From Owenia fusiformis (lineage: Eukaryota; Annelida; Polychaeta; Sabellida; Oweniidae), in assembly GCA_903813345.2 (NCBI GenBank), contig CAIIXF020000002.1, forward strand, positions 12,484,150-12,548,149: DNA of 64,000 bases, in the 5' to 3' direction. The position numbers were made by a program, and so were the translations under genes. Position 1 is the first letter of the stretch; the number at the start of each line of letters is the position of its first letter. Of the stretch, positions 21,111 through 30,103 are shown in pieces. A model generated the notes under the pieces. It worked only from the letters and a program-made list of their open reading frames with translations. It did not search any database and was not told the DNA's origin.

Positions 21111-21249
21111 GGGATTCAATATGGGTTTTATTATGATGGACAATATGATATTTACCGAGAGCCCGGAGGGTCAGAGTGAAATACCAAATTGTCCCTCACA
21201 ATATGTGAAATATCAAATTGTCATGAGGAATAAACCCATATTTAATCCC
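21111..21249. repeat. Foldback MITE in the Harbinger element
   Basis: GGGATTCAATATGGGTTT at the left matches the complement of AAACCCATATTTAATCCC at the right, and the arms continue inward (GACAATATGATATTT with AAATATCAAATTGTC). Confidence 0.7.
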
Positions 21250-22039
21250 GACCAGTAAATTAGCTTTTTATTCCATGATATTCATAACTGTCTTCATAAA
21301 ATCATTAGTTAGATTTTTCTATGAAAAAATGGTATATTTAATCAAGAAAATATGACTTAGCTTTATGATATTTTTAAATATAAAAAAATTATTGTACATG
21401 TGTAACATAAACACATCAACATCAAAACATTCAGCAATACGTAAGCATTTTTGTCTGTGTCAGAGCGATGATGATAAAACTGGAATTCGTTTTTCACATA
21501 AGAACATCATTTTAGCATGCTATATCGACCCAACTGATTGAAAGAGGAAGCTTTGTTTGGCAAAAATTTTCAATACGATTTTTCTCAATATCAAAAATAT
21601 TCCCGGTTATTCATCGGGAATTAGTAGTATCATGGGATAAATAGAGATTATCATATATGAGGTTCAGGATATTGAACTATAGGATGATCTGTTTATACCA
21701 TACCAATCTTGGTCATTTTGTTCACGCTGTTCAATTGGCCGGAGTTCAGAAAATGTCCAACCAACCGTAAGAATTCATTTAGAATAGCCTGATTTTCAGA
21801 TATTCATCCACATTTATTTCTGAAATCCTTGTTTAACAGGGATACGCTCATTTCCTTCCTTCAAACAGATCGCAATTGTCTGCCTTTTCTCCATTATCGT
21901 TTACAGTAATTATGCTCATGTTACAAAAATGAACCAATATGCGAACGGCGATTATGACGTCAGCGGGCAGATATACTATATCTGCCCGCTCAGAGCGGGA
22001 CGTATAGCTATATCTGACCGCTGATGAAAATATATAGAG
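21250..22039. other. No gene seen
   Basis: AT-rich interior of the Harbinger-type element. Only short frames without motifs are present, and no DDE transposase remains were recognised. Confidence 0.45.
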
Positions 22040-22180
22040 GTTATTTAATGGGAGGTTTTTGATAAGGGTATATCTGAGGGAAATACAATATATCAACCCG
22101 AGGGACCGTAGGGACCGAGGGTTGATATATTGTATTTACCGAGGGATATACCCTGTATCAAAAATCGAGCATTTAATAAC
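22040..22180. repeat. Foldback MITE with about 60 bp arms
   Basis: GTTATTTAATGGGAGG..GATAAGGGTATATC and AATACAATATATCAACCC on the left pair with GGGTTGATATATTGTATT..GATATACCCTGTATC..CATTTAATAAC on the right, around a GAGGGACCGTAGGGACC core. Confidence 0.75.
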
Positions 22181-22528
22181 TGATTTATTCTATACTTAGT
22201 AGATTGTTAGGAATAATAGCAAAGTCCCCTGGCTCAGTAGATATATATGTCTCCCGCTCACGTCACATATCAGTTATATTCCCGCATGTTATATACCTAT
22301 AACACTACTAAGTATGGAATAAAAGTTTGTATTACATACCTAGCGAAGCATTTGTATGGAAGTCAATGGGAAAGTTAGCGAGCTATATCCACCGATATTG
22401 CCCGATTACCCCGATATAGCCCGCTTACCTCGTTTTGATATTAGATTTCTTTAATAACCATGATAATATCATGACGTCACGTCATTGATACAAAGTAACC
22501 ATGGGAACAAAGGCATGTAATACATCAG

Positions 22529-22638
22529 TTATGTCACTATGACGTGAAATATGCCTTCGTTCTTGCCCAAATATAGAGCCTCCCAAGGTCGGCCTATATT
22601 GGGAGAACTCAGGCATATTTCACGTCATAGTGACATAA
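22529..22638. repeat. Foldback MITE with 28 bp arms
   Basis: TTATGTCACTATGACGTGAA, continuing to ATGCCT, is exactly complemented at 22611-22638, with a loop of about 55 bp that is itself partly paired. It lies about 30 bp from the retrotransposon insertion site. Confidence 0.75.
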
Positions 22639-22667
22639 CCTCTAATTACAAACCAGCTTTATGTACC

Positions 22668-24862
22668 TGTAATGACCCCGATAGTAATTTGAGATGGTAG
22701 CGAGCCAAAATATCAGAGTCTTACAGATAAAAGAGAAAACTTGAAATATTGAATCTCTTACTATGGATATAACTAATGTACAATACTTGGGTTTATAATA
22801 TTTTATTGAAGATTAATATAATGTGTGTGGATTGGTTAGAGTCTCCTATAGAGGCTGTATGTCGCAACTCTGCGACATAAAACGTACCACTAATTAAACA
22901 GACAATGTGATGTAATTTTAAAATATAAACATAAAAACTACTTTATTGCTTTCTTTTACAAAAATAAGTATTTGGTATCAAAAGTTGTAAATTACTTTTA
23001 TTTACATGATTATGAAATTGAGCTTTAGAGACTAGGCTGTATGATGATCACTGTATATTTACACAATTATATTATGCACCTGAAGTTTTGACTATTAATT
23101 ACTCTACACTTAATGCCGTATTACCCTGACTAAGTTGGCAAGACCTGTTTGTATTTACACTACAATTACCTGATATATACACTTGATTGGGAAATTATAT
23201 ACCAGACTTATGATATGAAGCACCAATTGGTTTGAGCTTAAGTGATTATATGCAAATGTATATGTTGTTTAAGTTTCTAAACTGTTCTACTGCCTTAATA
23301 ATCTAATGTAGTAGACATATTGTCCAATACAATATATCTAACACAAGAAATTACTCGCGAAGGCACAAAGTGAAAAATATCACCCTGAGATTCTGTTAAA
23401 CTGAGATTCGAAGCAGTATCAAATTATGTTAATATCAAAATATCACCTAAAAGTAGCTTATTACATGTGAAAACTACACTGCTGAATGCAGTATATTCCC
23501 CACATGAAATATCAACTGAGCTACAGTAACACAAAGTGAAATAGTATCACCTTGGAAATATGAATATAAAACTCAATGTATGAAAATAATATGTACAATA
23601 AGCACTAGAGATATTTCAATGTACCAGACTGTTAGTTACATGTGGCAGACATAAAGCATGAAACAGTATGTCTATCACATGTCAACCAAATAACTACAAT
23701 AAAAACAGTCAAATACACAATAGAAATACAGTATCTCTTCTAAACTCACAATATTAGTCACGATAAAGTATCGCAACAAAAGGAACTACTCAAAATGAAA
23801 TTATGGCAAGCTTTTGGCAATTTAACCTGTACGACAAAGTGTCGAACAGACAAAAATCCAAAATAAGATCAAAATGTGTTTTATAACACTATGACTTGAT
23901 TATACTTATGTAAAGGTGTGAATCTATATCACACTAGTATAAGCAAGCTCAAATATTACTCAAATATATAAAACTATCAAAAATGTGAGTTTATGAAATC
24001 ATGTGCTCAAGTCAATGAAAATTCTATGAAAAATGACAAAGATACAGCTTCGAAAAAGTAACTTCAAAAATGAAAATCAGTCGGCCTTACTTTCTCAAAA
24101 GTTAAATGAAATACTCAAGATCAATTATAAAAGCAAAATACCAATGCAACTCTCGACACTGAGATGAATTAAGGCATCAAAATTTGGAATCTGCATGAGA
24201 TGCAAAAATGGCCGCCCAAAATTCAACAAGTGTGAATCGGCCGTTTCCAAAAACTGATATCTCACTTCAAAAAGTGTAATTGGCTGAATGCCTACGATCC
24301 CTGGGTCTGGTGTTAGTTCGACAATTAAGTAAAACTATATCTTACACCGGGAAAGTAATTGGGAGGCACACAAATCAACCAAATATTTAGAGCATACCTA
24401 TCTGTCCTTTGTTGTTTACGAATATTGACGAAGATGTGAATTGAATGTGAGAGAGAAGGCCTCTGATTGGCTGAAAATATCACGTGACTTTGAAATTGTC
24501 GATTTACTGCAAAAGTACGTAACATTACTTGAATAAAAACTTACCATATTGATCTTTAAATCAATATTGATCATATCATGTTGCATTTACATCGAAAAAA
24601 CTATGCAAAAGTGGTAAAATATGATGTAATTAAATAAAATGAATCGTAATCCAAAACGAGGCTGTGACCCCGGAAGCTCACATAAACACAAAAATAATTT
24701 CGGGGAGAAGTAAAATCTCCATATAAAGTTAAATTTCACCACCTTTACAGAAATCTACTCAGTCACCACTTGTGGCGGAAGCAAGGTAAGACAATGTGAC
24801 ACCGTCTAGCGTACTAAGAACAAAATGACACTATCTAGAACTATTGCTAGACGGTCGTCACA
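22668..24862 (-). repeat. 3' LTR of the retrotransposon
   Basis: 2,195 bp, starting TG and ending CA on either strand. It corresponds base for base, at a constant offset of 10,021, with the LTR at 32689-34883; I saw no mismatch when comparing lines. A terminal foldback (TGTGAC-ACCGTCTAGC with GCTAGACGGTCGTCACA, about 24803-24862) lies at the start of U3. The 66-codon frame inside has no recognisable function. Confidence 0.95.
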
Positions 24863-24877
24863 CTATCCCCCCTTTTG
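24863..24877 (-). promoter_or_regulatory. Polypurine tract (plus-strand primer)
   Basis: On the element strand AAAAGGGGGGATAG lies directly before the 3' LTR, the normal place and composition of a PPT. Confidence 0.85.
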
Positions 24878-25149
24878 AAAAAATGTTCGCCCTCGAACAG
24901 GAATGATGATTATAAAATGAGCACAAACTTATCGTAAAATGACGTATATAAAAAATGTCCATCAGCAAAAGTGCTGATTTATTAACACTATAGTTGGGGA
25001 CATCGCTGTGTCCAGCTGCTTCCATCTGCGTTTAACACTTGAATATATAAATTGGACTGTTTTCTAGATGGTTCAGAAATGTCAATAAATAAAACACATG
25101 GCCCCTATGGTATTCTTGGAAGAAGCAGGGGCTCAAATACACAATACAG

Positions 25150-26049
25150 TCACTTGCCAATGTTAATAGTTATGTATTGAATAGATTTTCCACATTGACA
25201 CGGTTGTTTGTAACTGACTTTGGTTTTCTTCTTTGGTGTTGGTCGTTTCATAGACAAATCAAGTGGTTTAGATTGTATTATAATGTCCATATTTGGAGAT
25301 TCAGGCCTCAATACTTCTGGAGATGATGGTGGCATATGGTCCTGGACACTTTCAGTTACTGAGAGTACGCCCGATGGCTGTTCTGTGGCAGGTGTTGACG
25401 ATTCATTGTCCAATTTACATGATTCTGTGTCTGAGCTAGGGGATCGCACAGGTGAAGCGTTGCGTGACTCAACCTGCTCCCCTTTCTTCTCAGTATCACT
25501 GTCGGAGCCAGTGTCCGAGTCAGACGATGATATCTCCCTCAATTTCCGCTTGTACGTTGTTGAACTTTTGGCTCGGATGGCTGTAATCCTTCCTCGGAGT
25601 TCACCTAAACTCATCTGGTCATGTTCATAAATCTCAGTTTCTTGATCAGAGTCCAAGATCTTATCAGGACAAGTAATGGGCAGAGTGCTCTTTGTCCAAG
25701 GGGACACAGAGGTGAAATTCTTGGACACTGATGTTGTGGAGGCAGAGATTTGGGGTGGAACGGTTATAGCCATCAATGGTTTTGGCAGTTGTTTTAGAGT
25801 AACTAAAGGTGATTGGATATCTTTATGTCCATTTGGAAAGTGTTTCCTCTTCTCAGCGTGATTGCGCTCATGCCTGTCCATCCGTTGACGTGTCTTTGTG
25901 GTGCGTCCTCTTAACATAAATTTGCAGTATTTAAACTGACAATACACATATTGATGTTGGTTGATATCATGTTGGTCAAGTTCTTCTTTTGTTGGAAATT
26001 CAGCCCCACAAACGAGTCCCTTGGTTTTGTATTTGGCGCAGACCACCAT
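25150..26049 (-). CDS. Accessory ORF in env position: zinc-finger-like protein with PLDLS motif
   Basis: 299 residues counted from the ATG at 26049. A frame continues upstream to an ATG at 26106, overlapping pol by 14 nt. I prefer the inner ATG because a strong 3' splice site ends two bases before it. Residues 14-32 follow a C2H2 pattern (C14, F18, L24, H27, H32), but the first cysteine is displaced to C4. Residues 37-64 hold C37-x4-C42..H60-x3-H64. The middle is Ser/Asp/Glu-rich (SSSDSDTGSDSDTEKK). Near the end is PLDLSMK (about 262-268), matching the CtBP-binding PxDLS motif, followed by a basic KKKTK that could direct nuclear import. No signal peptide plus envelope pattern is convincing, so it is not an env glycoprotein. 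Role unknown; a nuclear, DNA- or RNA-binding regulator is my inference. Confidence 0.75.
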   Translation of the reverse strand: MVVCAKYKTKGLVCGAEFPTKEELDQHDINQHQYVYCQFKYCKFMLRGRTTKTRQRMDRHERNHAEKRKHFPNGHKDIQSPLVTLKQLPKPLMAITVPPQISASTTSVSKNFTSVSPWTKSTLPITCPDKILDSDQETEIYEHDQMSLGELRGRITAIRAKSSTTYKRKLREISSSDSDTGSDSDTEKKGEQVESRNASPVRSPSSDTESCKLDNESSTPATEQPSGVLSVTESVQDHMPPSSPEVLRPESPNMDIIIQSKPLDLSMKRPTPKKKTKVSYKQPCQCGKSIQYITINIGK

Positions 26050-26050
26050 C

Positions 26051-26072
26051 CTGAAAAGAAGCAAAACAAGCA
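26051..26072 (-). promoter_or_regulatory. 3' splice site for the accessory ORF mRNA
   Basis: The element strand reads TTGTTTTGCTTCTTTTCAG immediately before G-ATG. A T/C-rich tract ending in CAG at this place is what a spliced subgenomic mRNA would need. Candidate donors in the leader are GTAAGT at 32382-32377 (inside the RING ORF) and AG|GTAGAT at 32291 (after it). Confidence 0.6.
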
Positions 26073-26092
26073 ATGTGTTAAATATTTGGCGA

Positions 26093-29000
26093 TTATTCCA
26101 AATCATAATCTTTTAACCACTTGGGTGGTTTTCGCGGCCTTTCAGACCGGGTTGGATGGACATCTTCTACAACAGAAGGAGAATTAATTTGGGCCTCTTC
26201 TGTGTCATCAAGGGTACCTGCAAGTGGATCAGGGGACTGTTCTGGCCTGTCAATGGGATCTCCGATATACTGTTTAAGTCGGTTTTCATGGACGACTTTC
26301 GGAGTTCCTTTAACATCCAGTTCAAAAACAGTATCCGACAACTTTGAGGTCACTTTGTATGGGCCAGTCCAGGGATTAAGAAATTTTGGACTGTGACCTA
26401 CAGCTGTAACAGGCACATGTAACCATACGGTGTCGCCAGGGGATATAGATTGTGAATTTGCTTTCAAATCATAATATTTTTTCTGAGTATCAGAACTGAT
26501 CTGAATATGACCCCGGGCGGCATCGTATGTCTGAACCAATTTGGCTTGCAGTTCTTGACAAAATTTAGTGTAATATGTTTCATCAAGATCTTCACACAAT
26601 ATTTGTGGAGGAGGACCCACTACCAGCTCAGACGCAAGGCGGGGCTGACGACCGAACATGAGGTACGCTGGTGAAAAGCTGGTTGTTTCGTGACGGGCAC
26701 TACGATATGCTGCCGCAATAAAGGGAAGATGTACGTCCCAGTCACGATGATGCGGAGAAACAACTTTCGCAAGCATAGCCTCAATCGTCCGATTTGACCG
26801 CTCCACCATGCCATCTGACTGAGGATGGTAAGGGGTAGTCCTTGTCTTATCAATCTGTAACATGTCACACAACTCTTGGAAAAGGTTACTTTCAAACTGC
26901 CGACCCTGGTCAGAGTGGACAATTAATGGCGCTCCATACCGGCATATGAACTCATTTAGGAAAGCTGTGGCAACTGTAGAGGCTTCTTGATTTTTCATGG
27001 CCACTAGTTCCATGAATTTCGTGAAGTAGTCCTCTATTACTACCACATACTTATTACCTGACAAAGTTTCCGGCAGGGGACCCAATATGTCGAGAGCAAC
27101 CCGTTCCAAAGGTGCGCCCACATTATACGTTTTCATGGGGGCTTTTGGTTTTCTATTTGGCGGTTTTCTCTTTTGACATACAATACATTCTGCCACCCAT
27201 CGAGCAATATCGGCTTTGTAGCCTAACCAGTAATACCGATTCCTTACTCGATGGATGGTTTTGGTAACACCTAAGTGTCCAGCATCTCTTTGATTGTGCA
27301 TGCCATGGAGAATGTCAAGTTGCAGGGATGAAGGTACAACAATTTGCCAATTTTCTTGGTTTTCATTTAACCACTTTCGTTCCAAAATCCCTTGACGCAA
27401 ACGAAGGCGATCCCATTGAGACCACATACGCTTGAGATCAGTGGACCTGGGAGCTACTTCTGACCATGGAGGACGATGACCAATCTCCATCCATTTTTTG
27501 ATGGGAGCCAACAAGGGATCTTGGTCAACGGCCTCGTTATACTGGGTTTGTGTGACTCCTGGCAACCAATTACAGCCAGTAATTGGATCAGAATCATTTG
27601 GTTTACTTGGACCTTGAACGGTACGGACTTCAAATCTAGGTGTTAGACTGAAAGTGAACCTCACCGAAGGAATTTCAGTGACAGGATCAGATTCATCTAC
27701 GGGGACACCTGATTTCACTGGGTCATCAGCGGAAGATGACACAGGAGTTGGTGATACCCTGCCCCACTCCTCCTGTCGATTGCAGTGCGAACAATCGACA
27801 CAAGGTCGGCGGGACAAAGCATCGGCATTTCCGTGTTTTGTACCAGGACGGACTTCAATGGTGAAGTCATAAGTCCCAAGCACTTGTAGCCATCGGGCCA
27901 GCTGGCCCTCTGGTTCCTTAAAACGCATGAGCCAGGCCAATGCACCGTGATCAGTGCGAATGGTGAAATGGTTACCATAGAGAAAATGGTGATAGTGTTT
28001 CACGGATTTCACAATGGCCAACAATTCTCTGCGAGTAGTGCAGTATTGACGTTCTGCCTTACTCAAGGTAGCAGAGTAGAAGTCAATCGGGCGTTCTTCT
28101 TCGGACTGAATCTGGGACAGGACACCCCCCAACCCACAGGAACTAGCATCAGTATCCAAAATGAAGGGCAGGGACATGTCAGGAAATGCCAGAATTTCAG
28201 TGTTACGGAAATGAGTCTTTAGTTGAGAAAAGGCTTCTTCACATTCCTCGGCCCATACAAATTTTTGATTTTTCTCAGAAAGGCGGCTAAGGGGCCGTGC
28301 TTCACTGGAGAAGTTTTTCACAAATCGACGATAGTATGAACACAAACCGAGGAATGCTTGAGTATCACGTAACTTCTTTGGTTGGGGCCAGGATTGGATG
28401 AGTTCCAATTTTTCAGGATTTGGAGCTACACCTTCCTCGGACACCACGTGACCAAGAAAGGTAACTTTGGATTGGAACAAGTTACACTTTTTGGGTGAGA
28501 GTTTCAAACCCGCGGATTTTAGACGATCAAAGACCTCATTCAGTCTTTCGAGATGATCTTCCACGGAGGAACTGAACACGATGATGTCGTCAAGATATAC
28601 CAAACAAGACTCGTATCGGAGTCCGGCAAGCACACACTCCATTAGGCGTTCAAAAGTAGCCGGAGCATTACACAACCCGAAGGGCATAACGGTGAATTCA
28701 AATAACCCTTGGTGTGTAGTAAATGCAGTCTTGGCAGCATCATCATCTTCCATTGAAACTTGCCAGTACCCCGAAGCCAAGTCAAGGGTACTGAACACTT
28801 TCGCGCCAGATAACGAATCGATGGTGTCATCGATGCGTGGTAGCGGATACGCGTCTTTGTATGTTATCTCATTTAGTTGTCGGTAGTCTACGCAAAAGCG
28901 CTGGGACCCATCCTTTTTGGGGACTAGTACAATTGGGGAGGCCCAGGGACTTTTGGAGGGACGTATAATACCTAAATCTAGCATATCTTGAATTGCTTTT

Positions 29001-30097
29001 TCCCCTTCAGCTTTTTTAGCTGGAGGAATACGTCTGGGAGCTTGTTTTCTAGGATGAGAGTCACCCGTATTTATCTTGTGAGTTATCTCGTCCGTCCTAC
29101 CGAGATCAAGTTTACTTTTAGCAAAGAGATTTTGATTTCGGAGAAGGAAGTCAACAACTTTTTCTGTGTCTTCTGAGTCAACATTTTCAGTACTTCTTTC
29201 ACAGAGATCTATTAAGTGCTCAGGGATGTCTGCGAGAGAAGGCTCAGGATTACTTGAGTTTTTTAATGAACAAACATTTGAACTTTGTGCATTACCAGGG
29301 GCTTTATGAGCACCACTATCTTCAGAAGGATCCCCCCCTTTGGAAAGTGGGTCATCATCCAGAAATTCACCATGTGCTATCAAGGTATTTTTATATACTG
29401 TTACTGGCTCTGGATGAACATTAGTTATGAGAACAGGAATCTCTTGTGAAGATGGATTAACAAGGGCGCGCGCTACCATAAGATTCTGTTCCAACACTTG
29501 AGTATTCATTTCAATGAGCATGGATGCAGCTGTATTTTCACTTTCAAAATCACCCAGCAGCTGCCCCCTTACCACCATTTCTGAATATGGAGGCACAGTG
29601 ACAGTTTCTGCATTGGTGATGTTATATAGTACAGGCAATTGACTCTCAAGAGTGCAGGGAAATTGCCTGCCATGCATGAGCAAAAGTTGATCTTTTACAT
29701 TGAGAACAGCTGAATTCATGACCATGAAATCATAACCAAGAACCAGATCAGCATTGAGGTTTGCAACCATTAATTGTTGATGGACTCTAATACCTTGACC
29801 TAAGTTGAGCAGAGTGGCAAGTTGACCAAGAGCTTTGATTTCTCGACCATCTGCCATCTGAATACCGGGCCCGGTTTCCCATTTTGAAGCATCAATGGCT
29901 GGATTTGATTTTTCAATCTTTTTCACAATTTCTGGGCTAACAATACTGAGGGTTGCCCCGGTATCAATGAGACAATAAACAATAATTCCCCCAAAATTCA
30001 CAGGCAAATAAAGGGCATTGTTAACTCCAGTGGAAGGCACATACGGTCCAAAATATTCTACAGCGTCACCTGGACCGTTTGGTGACGCCTTTTCTAG
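26093..30097 (-). CDS. pol: Pol polyprotein: protease, RT, RNase H, integrase
   Basis: The frame lies -1 relative to gag. It is entered at 30097 by frameshifting; there is no ATG at its start, and a GTG at 30040 is only the 20th codon. Numbering from that GTG gives 1,315 residues. Protease has LIDTGAT (26-29) and LGYDFM (about 101-106). RT covers about 350-530 with VMPFGLCNAP and the catalytic VYLDD (D484, D485). RNase H has DTDASS (D629, D631), E672 and TDHGAL (D697). Integrase has the H2C2 finger (H915, H922, C952, C955) and a D984, D1044, E1080 triad with exactly 35 residues between the last two. A GPY/F module follows (WTGPYKV, 1226-1230). No chromodomain is seen. All catalytic residues are present, so this copy looks functional. 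Encoded enzymes mature the particle, copy the RNA and integrate the DNA. Confidence 0.97.
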   Translation of the reverse strand, partial: LEKASPNGPGDAVEYFGPYVPSTGVNNALYLPVNFGGIIVYCLIDTGATLSIVSPEIVKKIEKSNPAIDASKWETGPGIQMADGREIKALGQLATLLNLGQGIRVHQQLMVANLNADLVLGYDFMVMNSAVLNVKDQLLLMHGRQFPCTLESQLPVLYNITNAETVTVPPYSEMVVRGQLLGDFESENTAASMLIEMNTQVLEQNLMVARALVNPSSQEIPVLITNVHPEPVTVYKNTLIAHGEFLDDDPLSKGGDPSEDSGAHKAPGNAQSSNVCSLKNSSNPEPSLADIPEHLIDLCERSTENVDSEDTEKVVDFLLRNQNLFAKSKLDLGRTDEITHKINTGDSHPRKQAPRRIPPAKKAEGEKAIQDMLDLGIIRPSKSPWASPIVLVPKKDGSQRFCVDYRQLNEITYKDAYPLPRIDDTIDSLSGAKVFSTLDLASGYWQVSMEDDDAAKTAFTTHQGLFEFTVMPFGLCNAPATFERLMECVLAGLRYESCLVYLDDIIVFSSSVEDHLERLNEVFDRLKSAGLKLSPKKCNLFQSKVTFLGHVVSEEGVAPNPEKLELIQSWPQPKKLRDTQAFLGLCSYYRRFVKNFSSEARPLSRLSEKNQKFVWAEECEEAFSQLKTHFRNTEILAFPDMSLPFILDTDASSCGLGGVLSQIQSEEERPIDFYSATLSKAERQYCTTRRELLAIVKSVKHYHHFLYGNHFTIRTDHGALAWLMRFKEPEGQLARWLQVLGTYDFTIEVRPGTKHGNADALSRRPCVDCSHCNRQEEWGRVSPTPVSSSADDPVKSGVPVDESDPVTEIPSVRFTFSLTPRFEVRTVQGPSKPNDSDPITGCNWLPGVTQTQYNEAVDQDPLLAPIKKWMEIGHRPPWSEVAPRSTDLKRMWSQWDRLRLRQGILERKWLNENQENWQIVVPSSLQLDILHGMHNQRDAGHLGVTKTIHRVRNRYYWLGYKADIARWVAECIVCQKRKPPNRKPKAPMKTYNVGAPLERVALDILGPLPETLSGNKYVVVIEDYFTKFMELVAMKNQEASTVATAFLNEFICRYGAPLIVHSDQGRQFESNLFQELCDMLQIDKTRTTPYHPQSDGMVERSNRTIEAMLAKVVSPHHRDWDVHLPFIAAAYRSARHETTSFSPAYLMFGRQPRLASELVVGPPPQILCEDLDETYYTKFCQELQAKLVQTYDAARGHIQISSDTQKKYYDLKANSQSISPGDTVWLHVPVTAVGHSPKFLNPWTGPYKVTSKLSDTVFELDVKGTPKVVHENRLKQYIGDPIDRPEQSPDPLAGTLDDTEEAQINSPSVVEDVHPTRSERPRKPPKWLKDYDLE

Positions 30098-30103
30098 TTT
30101 TTT
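30043..30103 (-). promoter_or_regulatory. -1 ribosomal frameshift signal: slippery heptamer plus H-type pseudoknot
   Basis: The gag frame ends TCA AAA AAC TAG, so A AAA AAC (30103-30097) sits directly before the stop. Seven bases later, stem 1 pairs GGCGTCACC (30089-30081) with GGTGACGCT (30070-30062), with one G-U pair. Its loop contains ACGGTCCA (30078-30071), which pairs perfectly with TGGACCGT (30050-30043) as stem 2. There is no base between the stems; loop 1 is 2 nt and the last loop 11 nt. A -1 slip enters the pol frame exactly. Confidence 0.92.

Noticed and set aside
24325-24525. 66-codon frame in each LTR as a gene
   Set aside because: It is identical in both LTRs only because the LTRs are identical; there is no motif or sensible start context.
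25220-25630. 136-codon plus-strand frame opposite the accessory ORF
   Set aside because: It is the antisense shadow of the serine/acidic coding region; plus-strand frames opposite gag and pol were rejected for the same reason.
26049-26106. Hydrophobic N terminus of the third ORF as an envelope signal peptide
   Set aside because: It lies in the intron side of a strong splice acceptor, and the rest of the protein is a zinc-finger/acidic protein without a transmembrane anchor.
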